In this document: in pieces, positions 12,934 through 22,082 of the stretch
Position numbering within the stretch: position 1 is the stretch's first letter
Layout: each line of letters opens with the position of its first letter
The notes under the pieces: generated by a model
Databases searched by the model: none
Seen by the model: only the letters and a program-made list of their open reading frames with translations
Told to the model about the DNA's origin: nothing
Assembly (NCBI GenBank): GCA_015484715.1
Contig: WFUY01000488.1
Location: forward strand, 1 to 22,366
DNA from: Thermoflexales bacterium
GTDB lineage: Bacteria > Chloroflexota > Anaerolineae > S140-20
Reading direction: 5' to 3'
Length of the DNA: 22,366 nucleotides
Position numbers and translations under genes: made by a program

Positions 12934-15900
12934 ACCTCCTGACATCCCAGACACAACGAGGCAGACTACGACTCTCCGTCCAACAGCCCTATGGCATCAT
13001 CCTGGGCACTGTGGTCCTGAGCACTGCCCTGGTCACGGTGGTGGTCTACTCCACAGCGAATATGGGGGTCCCCTGGGCCCAGGCCCTTCGTTACCTCTAC
13101 CTGGTCCCCATCATCCTAGCCGCCGCCTTCTGGGGGGTGGGTGCCGGATTGGCCACGGCCCTGGCAGCCGTTTCCCTCTTCATCCCCCTTCTGGCTCCCA
13201 TCCTCAGCGAGGAGGGGTTCTCACCCCAGGCCATTGAGATGCTCACCTCCATCGTCCTCTTCAACGTCCTGGCCTACGTGGTCGGCCAACTGGCCGGCGT
13301 TCAGCGTCGTCAGAAGGAACTCTATCGCACGCTGGACACCCTGGGGGCGGCCTTCAGCCGGGAGTTGAACCTGGACGAGTTGTTGGATTTGATTTTGGAC
13401 CGGGCGATGCCCCTCCTCTCGGCCACGGCGGCCGAGGTACTCCTCTACGACGAGCGAGAGCGCCGTCTTCGCCTGACGGCGAGCCGAGGCTTGCCTCCCG
13501 AACTGGTGCAACGGGCCAATGAGCGCCCCCTCGATCGAGAGACCCTGGCCGATTGGATCCTGCACCGTAACCAGCCTTTCCTGCACAACGATCTCCCCTC
13601 AGACCACCGCTACTGCTGGACGGTAGATCGGAGCAGCGGCTTCATCCACACGATGTTGGCCGTCCCTCTGCGGCGCGGCCGTGAACCCTTCGGCCTGCTC
13701 TGCTTCTACAACAAGGTGCAGGGGGGCTTCGAGCAGAGTGACCTGGAACTGCTGGAGGCGATCGCCGAGAAGAGCGCCATTGCCATCGAAAATGCTCGCC
13801 TCTACCAGATCGCCGACACCTCCTTGGCCCGCCGAGTGGAGGAACTCTCCATTGTCAACCGCATCAGCCGCACCATCAGCACCAGCCTCAATTTGGAGGA
13901 GACCCTGCAGGCCATCCTGGAGGCTGCAGGGGAACTGGCCCCCTATGCCATTGCGGAGATCTGCCTGTGGGACCCGGAGGCCCAGGTGATGCGCTCCTTC
14001 ACCCAGGAGGGCCACAGGGATTACGCCGAGCGCGTGGGCAACGTCTATCACCTGGACGAGGGGTACAGCGGCTGGATCGCTCGCCACCGGCAGATGCTCT
14101 GGATCCCCGATGTGCAAGCCCGCCGGGACGTGCGCCCCAAGCTGGACAGCCCCGAGTACCCCTTCCGCTCCTACGTGGGGCTGCCCCTGATGGCCGGCGA
14201 CGAGTTCATCGGCTCCTTGGAGTTGGTCAGTTACGAGCTGGGGGCCTTTCCCGAGAGCATCCTGAGCACCCTGAACTCCCTGGCCAACCAAGCGGCCATC
14301 GCCATTCAGAACGCCCGCCTCTACGAAGAGCGACAGCAGCGGCTCAAGGAGTTGGCCGGTCTCTACCAGATCTCCCAGGCCATCAGCGCCCTGGAGGACG
14401 TGGACCAGGTCTACGCCCGCATCAGCGAGCGCGTCGCCCGGCTGATGGGGGTAGAGATGGCCGGTGTGCTCCTCTACAACGAGGCCCAACAGGCGCTGGT
14501 CAGCCGCCCTCCCTTCTACGGGGTGCCCGACGAGTTGGTCGCCTACTACAAGATTCCCGTCCCTCCCGGCAGCCGGATGGAGCGGATTTGGCGGGAGAGC
14601 GAGTACTGGGTGAGCAATCAGGTCGCTCAGGACCCGATGGTGGCCGAGGCCGGACTCATCCCCTTGGCCACGACGGTCGGGGTGCAACGCACGCTCCTGG
14701 CCCCGCTGTCGGTGGGCGGACGTCGGTTCGGCATCCTGCAGGTCTCCAACAAGCACGATGGCTCCCCCTTCGACGAGAACGACATCCGCCTGCTCTGCAT
14801 CCTGGCCAACCAGGCAGCGGCGGTCATCGAGAACGCCCAACTCTACCAGGAGCGCGAGCAACGTCTGACGGTGATGGCGGGGCTGCACGAGATCTCCAAG
14901 GCGATCGGGGCCTTGACCGACCAACATGAGCTCTACGCCTACCTGACCCAGCGGATCGCGGACCTGATGGACGTGGAGATGGTAGGCGTCCTCCTCTACG
15001 AGGAAGAGGAGCAGGCCCTGGTCGCTCAGGCTCCTTTCTATGGCGTGCCCGACGAGATCGTGCAGCGCTATCGAATCCCCCTCCAGCCGGACACGACCGC
15101 CTGGCAGATCTGGACCGAGGGGGAGTACTGGATGAGCAACGACCTACCCGGGGAACCGCTGGTTGCCGAGGCGGGCCTCAAGCCTCTGGCCCTCATCGCC
15201 GGCGTCCGGGCGACCATCCTGGCCCCGATGATTGTCGGGGAGCGTCGGATCGGCATCATCCAGGCATCCAACCGGCGCGATGGGAAACCCTTTAGCGAGG
15301 CCGACGCCCGGCTGCTGGCCCTCTTCGCCCACCAGGCGGCAGCCGTCGTAGAAAACGCCCGCCTCTACCGGGCGGAGCAGCGGCGACGCCTGGCCCTGGA
15401 GCGTCTCCAGAGCAGCGTTGCCACCATCAGCACCAAGCTCAACCTGCCAGAGCTCCTGCCCACCATCGTGGAGCAGGCCGCCCATCTCTTCGACGCCCCG
15501 ACCACCGCCCTCCTGATGAGTGAGCCGGACGACGAAGTGCTCCGTTTCCAGGCCAGCTACGGCCTCTCCCAGGAGTACGTCGCCCAGGAGCAAATCCTCC
15601 GGGACCGGGCTCTCGCCCTGATCACCTCTCCCGATCGCTCTTGGACCCCCATCGTCATCCCCGATCTTCCCGAGGCCAACCTGGGGCGGCCTGGATTGGC
15701 CGATCGTGAGGGGCTGCGCTCCGTCTTGGCCATCCCCCTCATCTTCGGGGATGAGGTGATGGGAGCCCTGGCCGTCGCCAGCAAGGGAACTCCTCGCCGT
15801 TTCAGCCAGGATGAGATCGAAGTGGCCCGCATCTTCGCCCAGCACGTCACCGTGGCCATCCAGAACGCCCGCCTCTACGGCCAGACCGATGAGCAACTCC

Positions 15901-18900
15901 AGGAGCGGGTGGAGGAACTAACCGCCCTGAGCCGCATCGGTCAGGAACTCAATGCTACGTTGGACCTGAACCGCATCTTGGACATGGTGCTGACGGAGGC
16001 GCTCCGGGCCACCGATGCTTTCTACGGGAGCATCTACCTGCTGGACCCCGAAGGAGAGCACCTGGTCCTGCGGGCAAGCAAGGGAGCTGCCCGTCCTCGC
16101 CGGGAGATGAAGATAGAGCTCCAGCCCGGGGTAGGGATCGTCGGACGGGTCGCTCAGACCGGGGAGCCGGCCCGGGTGGATGATGTGCACCAGGATCCCG
16201 ACTACCTGCCGGTCATTCCAGAGACCCGTTCCGAAGTGGCCATCCCTATCCGGCACGCCGCCACCGTGGTCGGGGTGCTCAACCTGGAGAGCCCGCGCCA
16301 GGCCGCTTTCACCCCTAGCCACGTCGAGTTCCTGGAGGCGCTGGCGGCCCAGGCGGCCTTGGCCATCGGCAATGCTCGGCGCTACCAGGAACAGTTGGAA
16401 CGCAGTGACCTGCTCCGCCGCCGGGCCGAGCAGTTGGCCAACCTCTTCCAGATCAGCCAGGCCTTCCGGGCCGACCGCCCTCTGGAGGAGATCCTGGAGG
16501 AGGTGGCCTACGCCGTCCAGGAGGCGGTGGGGTTCAACATCGTCCTCATCAGCGTCTTGGAGGGCGAGCACCTGCGCCGGGCGGCGATGGCCGGCCTCCC
16601 CTTGGCCGTCTTCGAGCGGCTGAAGCAGGTCACTCAGCCCTGGTCCGAAGTGGAGAAGGTCCTATGTGACGAGTTCCGCATCAGTCAGAGCTACTACATC
16701 CCGGCCGAGAGGACCGAGGTGACCGAGGGGCTGGATACCTACACCCTCCTGCCCGTGGTCGAGCGGGAGCCAGGACACTGGCACGCGGAGGATATGCTCA
16801 TCGTGCCCTTGCGCGGCCCCGGCGGTCAGATCTGGGGCATTATGTCCGTGGACGAGCCCCGCGACGACCGCATCCCCGACCGCAACACGGTGGAGGTGCT
16901 GGAGATCTTCGCCACCCAGGCGGCCATCGCCATCGAGAACGCCCGGCTCTATGCCGAGAAGGAGCGACGACTCACCGAGCTCTCCATCGTTAATGAGATC
17001 GGACGGGCCCTGTCCGCCACGGTTCGCTTGGACGACGTGCTAGAATCGCTCCGCCAGCAGTTGGGCCGGTTGATGGACACTTCCAACATCTTCGTCGCGC
17101 TGCTGGAGGAGGAAAAAAGGCAGATCTGCTTCCCCCTCTTCTACGAGGAAGGGAAGCCGGTCTTCCAGGAGCCCATCCCCCTCCACGCTGGCCTGACGGG
17201 CTACGTGCTTAGAACCCGCCAGCCGTTGCTCCTGGTCGGCGATATTGAAGCTCAGATGGAGAAGATGGGCATCACCCCCTTGGGCCGACCAGCCTGCTCC
17301 TGGTTGGGCGTCCCGATGATCGCCGGCGAAGAGGTGATCGGCGTCATCGCCGTCCAAGATTTCCAAGACAGTCAGGCTTACGACGAGGAGCACCTGCGGG
17401 TGCTGACCACGGTGGCGGCCCAAGCCGCCGTGGCCATCGTCAACGCCCGTCTGTACGAGGCCGCCGAGCGGCGGGCAGCGGAACTGGCCGCCCTTGTCGA
17501 GGTCTCCCGGGTGATCAGCTCTACCCTGCGGCTAGAGGAAGTGCTGGACCTGATCCTGGACGAACTGCGCAAGGTGGTCGAGTATGACAGCGCCTCCATC
17601 CAGTTGCTGGAGGAGGATCACCTACGGATCATCGGCGGGCGGGGCTTCGAGGAGTTGGAAGCGGTGGTAGGGCTGACCTTCCCCATCGGTGGGGACAACC
17701 CCAACACGGAGGTGGTGCGGCGGCGGGCTCCCTTCATCGTGGCCGATGCTCCGGCCGTCTACGCACCCTTCCGGGAACCGCCCCACGACCACATCCGCTC
17801 CTGGATGGGCGTCCCCCTCCTCTACGGAGATCGGTTGCTGGGGATGCTGACCTTGGACAAGAAGGAGCCCAACTTCTACGACAGGGCGAAGGCAGAACTG
17901 GCCCTCACCTTCGCCAACGGCGCCGCTGTAGCCATTGAAAATGCCCGGCTCTTCGAGCAGGTCACCCGCTTCAGCCAGGAGCTGGAGCAGCGGGTTGAGG
18001 AGCGAACCCAGGAGCTGGCCCAGGCGCTGGAAGAACTAACGATGGAGCGGGATCGGGTCGAAACCCTTTATCGGATCACCAGTGAGTTGAGCGCCAGTCT
18101 GGACCTGGATCGTGTGCTGAACCGGGCGTTGGAACTGGTGGTAGAGGCTGTGGAGGCGGATCGGGGAGCCATCTTCATGGTGGATCCCCAGACCGACCAT
18201 CTGATCCAGCGGGCGAGCCTGGGAGGCTCACGGCGGCTCCCGCCCCGGGGAGCTCCCACACCCTTCCGCCGAGGGGAGGGGCTGGCCGGCTGGGTCATCG
18301 CCCACAAAGAGCCGGCCATCGTGCCCGACATCCACTATGACCCCCGCTGGGTGGACAACGGACAGCCGCGCTCCTACCGCTCCGCCCTGGCGATCCCCCT
18401 CATTGTAGGAGATGAAGCGATGGGGGCCCTCCTCCTCTTCCACAAAGAGGCCGATCGCTTCACCGAAGACCATCTGCGCCTGGTCGAGGCGGCCGCCATC
18501 CAAGTGGCCAATGCCATCAACAACGCCGAGCTCTACCGGCTGATTCGGGAGGGTGCTGAACGGCTGGGAGCGATGCTCAAGAAGATCCAAGTCGAGGCGG
18601 CCAAGAGCCAGGCCATCTTGGAAGGCGTCGCCGATGGCGTCATGGTCACCGACACCACCGGCCACGTGATCCTCTTCAACGCGGCCGCGGAACGGATCCT
18701 CAACACCCCACGTCGGCAGATTATAGGCCGTTCCATTGATGAGCTGCTGGGGCTCTACGGGACCGCTGGTCGTTCCTGGGTCGCCCTGGTGGAGCGGTGG
18801 ATGCAGGAACCAGAAGAGATGCTGGACGCCGAGACCCGATACCTGGAGGAGCGGCTGGAGATTGAGGGGCGGGTCGTCAGCGTCCACCTGGCCCCTGTCC

Positions 18901-20492
18901 ATATGGAAGAAGAGTTCCTGGGCACCGTCTCCGTCTTCCGGGACATTACCAAGGAGGTGGAAGCTGAGCGCGCCAAGAGCGAGTTCGTCTCCACCGTCTC
19001 CCACGAACTGCGCACCCCGATGACCTCCATCAAGGGGTATGCCGACCTGCTCCTCCTGGGCACGGCCGGGCGGCTGACCGAGGGCCAGGAGCGGTTCCTG
19101 CGCATCATCAAGTCCAACGCCGACCGCTTGAGCGACCTGGTGAACGATCTCTTGGACATCGGTCGCATTGACAGCGGTCGCATCGAGTTGGAGAAGCGGG
19201 CGGTCAACGTCGCCAGCCTGGTGGAACAGGTGATGGAAAGCCTGCGCCGCAAGGCCGAGGAGAAGGGGCTGCGGCTGCACTCCCAAGTCGCGCCCGACCT
19301 GCCCCCCGTCTGGGGCGACTCGGCCCGTCTCATCCAAGTCCTCACCAACCTGGTCAGCAATGCCTACCAGTACACCCCGCCAGAAGGGGAGATCACGGTG
19401 CAGGCAGAGCGCCAGGGTGAGATGGTCCTGATCCAGGTTAAGGATACCGGCATCGGCATCACCCCTCAGGATCAGGAGAAGATCTTTGACCGCTTCTTCC
19501 GGGCCGATCATCCCCTCGTCCAGGAGATTCGGGGGACGGGTCTGGGGCTCTCCATCGTCAAATCGCTGGTGGAGATGCACGGCGGGGAGATTTGGGTGGA
19601 GAGCGAGCCGGGTCAAGGGAGTACCTTCAGCTTCACCCTCCCCATTGCGCAGGAGGAGGAAGAGGAACCTCTTCCCCAGGCCCCCCCGGAGGTCGAGGAA
19701 GAGGTCGTCCAAGGCCATCCCGGCAACGGTCGTGGTCCTCGGGTGCGCCGGGTGCTCATCGTTGAGGACGACCCGGACATCGCCAACCTGCTTGGTCATC
19801 ACCTGGAGGGCAGCGGCTACCAGGCCATCATCGCCCATCAGGGGCAGACGGCCCTGGCCCTGGCCCGCCAGATGCACCCCGACCTGATCACGCTGGACAT
19901 TCGGCTGCCCGACATGGATGGGTTCGAACTCCTGCAGAGCTTGAAGGAAGACGCTTCCACAACCGACATCCCCGTCGTGATCGTCTCCATCCTGCAGGAC
20001 AAGCAGAAGGGGCTCCGTTTGGGGGCCGTGGACTACCTGACCAAACCCATAGACGAGGGCCGACTGCTCCACGTCGTTGACCAGATCCTGGAGTCCAAAG
20101 GGAGCATCCTGGTGGTGGACGACGATCGGGACACCATCGCCTTGCTGCAGCAGGTCCTCCAGGAGCGTGGGTTCACCGTTCTCGCCGCTTACCGGGGCGA
20201 GGAGGGGCTGGCCCTGGCCCGAGAACACCGCCCCGACCTGATCCTGTTGGACCTGAAGATTCCGGGACTGGACGGGTACACGACGTTGACCCGCCTGAAG
20301 GAGGACCCCGCCACCCGGGAGATCCCGGTCGTGGTTATGACCGCCAGCCTGACGGAGCCGGAGCGGCATCGGGAGAAAGTTCTGGCGCTGGGAGCGTCTC
20401 ACTTTCTGACCAAGCCCTTTGCCATCGAGACGTTGATGGAAGAGATCGAGCGGTTGATGGAAAGCACGTTGGAGGGCAAAGGGACGGCCTGA
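12930..20492 (+). CDS. Giant membrane-anchored hybrid histidine kinase with ten GAF domains, PAS and two receivers
   Basis: A 2520-residue sensor kinase. Hydrophobic helices at about 22-42, 53-92 and 103-125 form a DUF4118-like membrane anchor with little outside it. Ten GAF modules follow, each opening with a signalling helix and closing with a variant of AAIAIENARLY: about 133-290, 305-465, 475-639, 648-813, 821-983, 996-1152, 1168-1341, 1349-1509, 1518-1675 and 1710-1869. A coiled coil (about 1677-1710) precedes the tenth. A PAS domain lies at about 1891-2007 and HisKA has the phospho-acceptor His2025 in TVSHELRTP. The ATPase has its N-box Asn2144, DTGIGI and GTGLGLSI. Receiver 1 (2274-2389) has Asp2323 and receiver 2 (2391-2512) has Asp2441. 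No HPt domain is present. The gene is coupled to the CPBP gene and followed by a lone receiver. All catalytic residues are present, so it should be active. Confidence 0.93.
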   Translation: MNLLTSQTQRGRLRLSVQQPYGIILGTVVLSTALVTVVVYSTANMGVPWAQALRYLYLVPIILAAAFWGVGAGLATALAAVSLFIPLLAPILSEEGFSPQAIEMLTSIVLFNVLAYVVGQLAGVQRRQKELYRTLDTLGAAFSRELNLDELLDLILDRAMPLLSATAAEVLLYDERERRLRLTASRGLPPELVQRANERPLDRETLADWILHRNQPFLHNDLPSDHRYCWTVDRSSGFIHTMLAVPLRRGREPFGLLCFYNKVQGGFEQSDLELLEAIAEKSAIAIENARLYQIADTSLARRVEELSIVNRISRTISTSLNLEETLQAILEAAGELAPYAIAEICLWDPEAQVMRSFTQEGHRDYAERVGNVYHLDEGYSGWIARHRQMLWIPDVQARRDVRPKLDSPEYPFRSYVGLPLMAGDEFIGSLELVSYELGAFPESILSTLNSLANQAAIAIQNARLYEERQQRLKELAGLYQISQAISALEDVDQVYARISERVARLMGVEMAGVLLYNEAQQALVSRPPFYGVPDELVAYYKIPVPPGSRMERIWRESEYWVSNQVAQDPMVAEAGLIPLATTVGVQRTLLAPLSVGGRRFGILQVSNKHDGSPFDENDIRLLCILANQAAAVIENAQLYQEREQRLTVMAGLHEISKAIGALTDQHELYAYLTQRIADLMDVEMVGVLLYEEEEQALVAQAPFYGVPDEIVQRYRIPLQPDTTAWQIWTEGEYWMSNDLPGEPLVAEAGLKPLALIAGVRATILAPMIVGERRIGIIQASNRRDGKPFSEADARLLALFAHQAAAVVENARLYRAEQRRRLALERLQSSVATISTKLNLPELLPTIVEQAAHLFDAPTTALLMSEPDDEVLRFQASYGLSQEYVAQEQILRDRALALITSPDRSWTPIVIPDLPEANLGRPGLADREGLRSVLAIPLIFGDEVMGALAVASKGTPRRFSQDEIEVARIFAQHVTVAIQNARLYGQTDEQLQERVEELTALSRIGQELNATLDLNRILDMVLTEALRATDAFYGSIYLLDPEGEHLVLRASKGAARPRREMKIELQPGVGIVGRVAQTGEPARVDDVHQDPDYLPVIPETRSEVAIPIRHAATVVGVLNLESPRQAAFTPSHVEFLEALAAQAALAIGNARRYQEQLERSDLLRRRAEQLANLFQISQAFRADRPLEEILEEVAYAVQEAVGFNIVLISVLEGEHLRRAAMAGLPLAVFERLKQVTQPWSEVEKVLCDEFRISQSYYIPAERTEVTEGLDTYTLLPVVEREPGHWHAEDMLIVPLRGPGGQIWGIMSVDEPRDDRIPDRNTVEVLEIFATQAAIAIENARLYAEKERRLTELSIVNEIGRALSATVRLDDVLESLRQQLGRLMDTSNIFVALLEEEKRQICFPLFYEEGKPVFQEPIPLHAGLTGYVLRTRQPLLLVGDIEAQMEKMGITPLGRPACSWLGVPMIAGEEVIGVIAVQDFQDSQAYDEEHLRVLTTVAAQAAVAIVNARLYEAAERRAAELAALVEVSRVISSTLRLEEVLDLILDELRKVVEYDSASIQLLEEDHLRIIGGRGFEELEAVVGLTFPIGGDNPNTEVVRRRAPFIVADAPAVYAPFREPPHDHIRSWMGVPLLYGDRLLGMLTLDKKEPNFYDRAKAELALTFANGAAVAIENARLFEQVTRFSQELEQRVEERTQELAQALEELTMERDRVETLYRITSELSASLDLDRVLNRALELVVEAVEADRGAIFMVDPQTDHLIQRASLGGSRRLPPRGAPTPFRRGEGLAGWVIAHKEPAIVPDIHYDPRWVDNGQPRSYRSALAIPLIVGDEAMGALLLFHKEADRFTEDHLRLVEAAAIQVANAINNAELYRLIREGAERLGAMLKKIQVEAAKSQAILEGVADGVMVTDTTGHVILFNAAAERILNTPRRQIIGRSIDELLGLYGTAGRSWVALVERWMQEPEEMLDAETRYLEERLEIEGRVVSVHLAPVHMEEEFLGTVSVFRDITKEVEAERAKSEFVSTVSHELRTPMTSIKGYADLLLLGTAGRLTEGQERFLRIIKSNADRLSDLVNDLLDIGRIDSGRIELEKRAVNVASLVEQVMESLRRKAEEKGLRLHSQVAPDLPPVWGDSARLIQVLTNLVSNAYQYTPPEGEITVQAERQGEMVLIQVKDTGIGITPQDQEKIFDRFFRADHPLVQEIRGTGLGLSIVKSLVEMHGGEIWVESEPGQGSTFSFTLPIAQEEEEEPLPQAPPEVEEEVVQGHPGNGRGPRVRRVLIVEDDPDIANLLGHHLEGSGYQAIIAHQGQTALALARQMHPDLITLDIRLPDMDGFELLQSLKEDASTTDIPVVIVSILQDKQKGLRLGAVDYLTKPIDEGRLLHVVDQILESKGSILVVDDDRDTIALLQQVLQERGFTVLAAYRGEEGLALAREHRPDLILLDLKIPGLDGYTTLTRLKEDPATREIPVVVMTASLTEPERHREKVLALGASHFLTKPFAIETLMEEIERLMESTLEGKGTA
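14352..15372 (+). repeat. Tandem near-duplicate GAF modules (third and fourth) inside the kinase gene
   Basis: The modules at about 14352-14850 and 14874-15372 encode clearly more similar GAF domains than any other pair. Shared blocks in the same order include GVLLY, PFYGVPDE, a YW-x-SN pair, VAEAGL, LAP and ENA-x-LY. This points to an internal duplication later than the one that made the rest of the array. Confidence 0.7.
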
Positions 20493-20505
20493 TCGGGCCC
20501 GTCAT

Positions 20506-20526
20506 CCTGGGCCCCAGAAGCCCAGG
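20506..20526 (+). other. 7-bp hairpin after the kinase gene
   Basis: CCTGGGC (20506-20512) pairs perfectly with GCCCAGG (20520-20526) around a 7-base loop, 14 bases after the kinase stop. No T run follows. It may lower readthrough or stabilise the kinase message end. Confidence 0.4.
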
Positions 20527-20574
20527 TGCAAGGGAAGAACATCGAAGAAGGGGCGAGGAAAGCAGGGGTTACCA

Positions 20575-20976
20575 ATGACGAAGATACTGGTTGCCGAAGA
20601 CGAACGGGATATTCGGGAGTTGATCGCGTTCACTTTGAGCAGTTTGGGAGGCTTTGAGGTCATCAAAGCCAACAATGGGGAGGAAGCCGTCGAGAAGGCT
20701 CGAGAGGAGATCCCCGACTTGATTCTGCTCGATGTGCGCATGCCCAAGATGACCGGCTACGAAGCCTGTTCCCAACTGAAGGCCGATCCGCTCACCCAGA
20801 ACATCCCTATCGTTTTCCTCTCGGCCAAAGGACAAGAGGCGGAGATTCAGCAGGGGCTGGAGCTGGGGGCAGAGGAATATATCCTGAAGCCCTTCGACCC
20901 GGGAGAGTTGGTCGAGAAGATCCGTGCTATCCTGAGGCGCGTCCAGGCCCGCAGAGCGGAGCAGGTACAGGTATAG
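20575..20976 (+). CDS. Single-domain response regulator (receiver only)
   Basis: A 133-residue protein that is one receiver domain: acidic residues Glu8/Asp9, phospho-acceptor Asp53 in LLDVRMPK, Ser83 in FLSAKG and Lys105 in YILKPFDP. There is no output domain beyond a short basic C-terminal helix. Such proteins act as phosphate shuttles or sinks, or dock onto motors or partner enzymes. It comes 82 bases after the giant hybrid kinase, which lacks an HPt, so this receiver is a likely direct target. The next gene, the pseudo-hydrolase, starts only 18 bases later, suggesting the two products work together. Confidence 0.92.
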   Translation: MTKILVAEDERDIRELIAFTLSSLGGFEVIKANNGEEAVEKAREEIPDLILLDVRMPKMTGYEACSQLKADPLTQNIPIVFLSAKGQEAEIQQGLELGAEEYILKPFDPGELVEKIRAILRRVQARRAEQVQV

Positions 20977-20994
20977 GGAGAGGATAGGAATCCG

Positions 20995-21792
20995 ATGAGC
21001 GCGATTATCATCGGTGATGGCCTGGTCCATTACGAAGCCATTGGCCGAGGACCTCCGCTGCTCTTCATCCATGGCTGGCTGGGCTCGTGGCGTTACTGGG
21101 TGCCAACGATGGAGGAACTCTCCATCGAATACCGCACTTACGCCTTGGACCTGTGGGGATTTGGCGATTCGGACCGGCTGGACAGCCATTACGACGTCGA
21201 ATCCTACGTGGCGCTGGTGCGGGACTTCATCACCAACCTGGGTATCAAACCCCCTGTCCCGTTGGTGGGCCACGCCCTGGGGGCTGTGACCGCTGTGCTG
21301 CTGGCCGCCCGCCATCCCGATATGGTCTCTCGAGTGATGGCCGTCAGCCTGCCTTTGCTGGGAGAAACCCTGAACCCTCGCCTTTCCAACCAGGGGGGGA
21401 GCACACCGGTGGACCGTGTCCTGGGCCGGCGTCTTCCCCCCGAATACGAACCCGTACGCGTTGAGGCCACCAAGACGGAAGAGACCGCTGTGATCAACAG
21501 CGCCAACTCCGTCCGGGGGCTGAACCTTTCCCTCAAGCTGGCCCGTATCCAGGTCCCTGTGCTGCTGGTGCACGGGGAACGAGATAACGTCGTCCCTCCC
21601 CCCCAGGCCGAGCGGCTCAACGGGTTGTTGGGAACAGGGGGTCAGGTCCACTTCATCACCCTGCCCTCGACCCGCCACTTCCCGATGCTGGAGGAGAAGG
21701 CCAAGTTCAACCGACTGCTGCGCGACTTCCTGGTCACCGACGATCTGGACACCCTGCAACTGAAGGAAGAGTGGCGCCGGTTGATGCGCTGA
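20995..21792 (+). CDS. Alpha/beta-hydrolase-fold protein with the nucleophile Ser replaced by Ala
   Basis: A 265-residue alpha/beta-hydrolase-fold protein. The opening LVHYEAIGRGPPLLFIHGW parallels the hydrolase at 6936 (IVHYEAYGRGKPVILLHGW), as do LWGFGDS (53-59), the ERDNVVPP acid region and TRHFPMLEE with the His. At the nucleophile elbow it reads GHALGA, with Ala94 (codon GCC) where the other protein has Ser96 in GHSMGG. It should therefore lack ordinary esterase activity and may bind a ligand or partner instead. The lid region is shorter and more charged than in the paralogue. It is the last gene of the block, 18 bases after the single receiver, which suggests a signalling role. Other names such as proline iminopeptidase or haloalkane dehalogenase are not supported. 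Confidence 0.85.
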   Translation: MSAIIIGDGLVHYEAIGRGPPLLFIHGWLGSWRYWVPTMEELSIEYRTYALDLWGFGDSDRLDSHYDVESYVALVRDFITNLGIKPPVPLVGHALGAVTAVLLAARHPDMVSRVMAVSLPLLGETLNPRLSNQGGSTPVDRVLGRRLPPEYEPVRVEATKTEETAVINSANSVRGLNLSLKLARIQVPVLLVHGERDNVVPPPQAERLNGLLGTGGQVHFITLPSTRHFPMLEEKAKFNRLLRDFLVTDDLDTLQLKEEWRRLMR

Positions 21793-21809
21793 AGCCGGTC
21801 TTTCCCCCC

Positions 21810-21845
21810 ACCGCCATTCCAAGCCCTCTCCAGCTTGTTGGCGGT
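21810..21845 (+). terminator. Possible terminator of the large block
   Basis: ACCGCCA (21810-21816) and TGGCGGT (21839-21845) are perfect inverted copies around a 22-base loop, followed by a pyrimidine-rich tract (AGTCCTTCTCCTCCC). The long loop and lack of a pure T run make it a weak candidate, but it lies 18 bases after the last stop codon. Confidence 0.35.
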
Positions 21846-22082
21846 AGTCCTTCTCCTCCCTAAGGCTATTGCTATTCTCTCTCCCCTTCCCTCGCCTATC
21901 GCCTTCCCTCTTATCCGCCGCCGCAACCTATGACCCTCAACAGCGAAGCGTTGATGAGCCCTGCTCAACCGGGTCAAAGCTGGATGCCCGGGACCGGGAG
22001 GCGGCCCGTTATCCGGCCACGGCCGTCGGATGGCTTGGGAGAAACGCGGTGATTATCCATATCTTTGGAGATAGGGAGACTA

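Noticed and set aside
13599..14927. 442-residue minus-strand frame inside the kinase gene
   Set aside because: It is a mirror of the GAF-coding strand with Gly/Val/His/Asp-rich repeats that follow the GAF periodicity; no independent evidence of coding.
18228..20402. 724-residue minus-strand frame inside the kinase gene
   Set aside because: It lies antisense to conserved kinase and receiver domains, has a shadow-type composition and has no recognisable domain.
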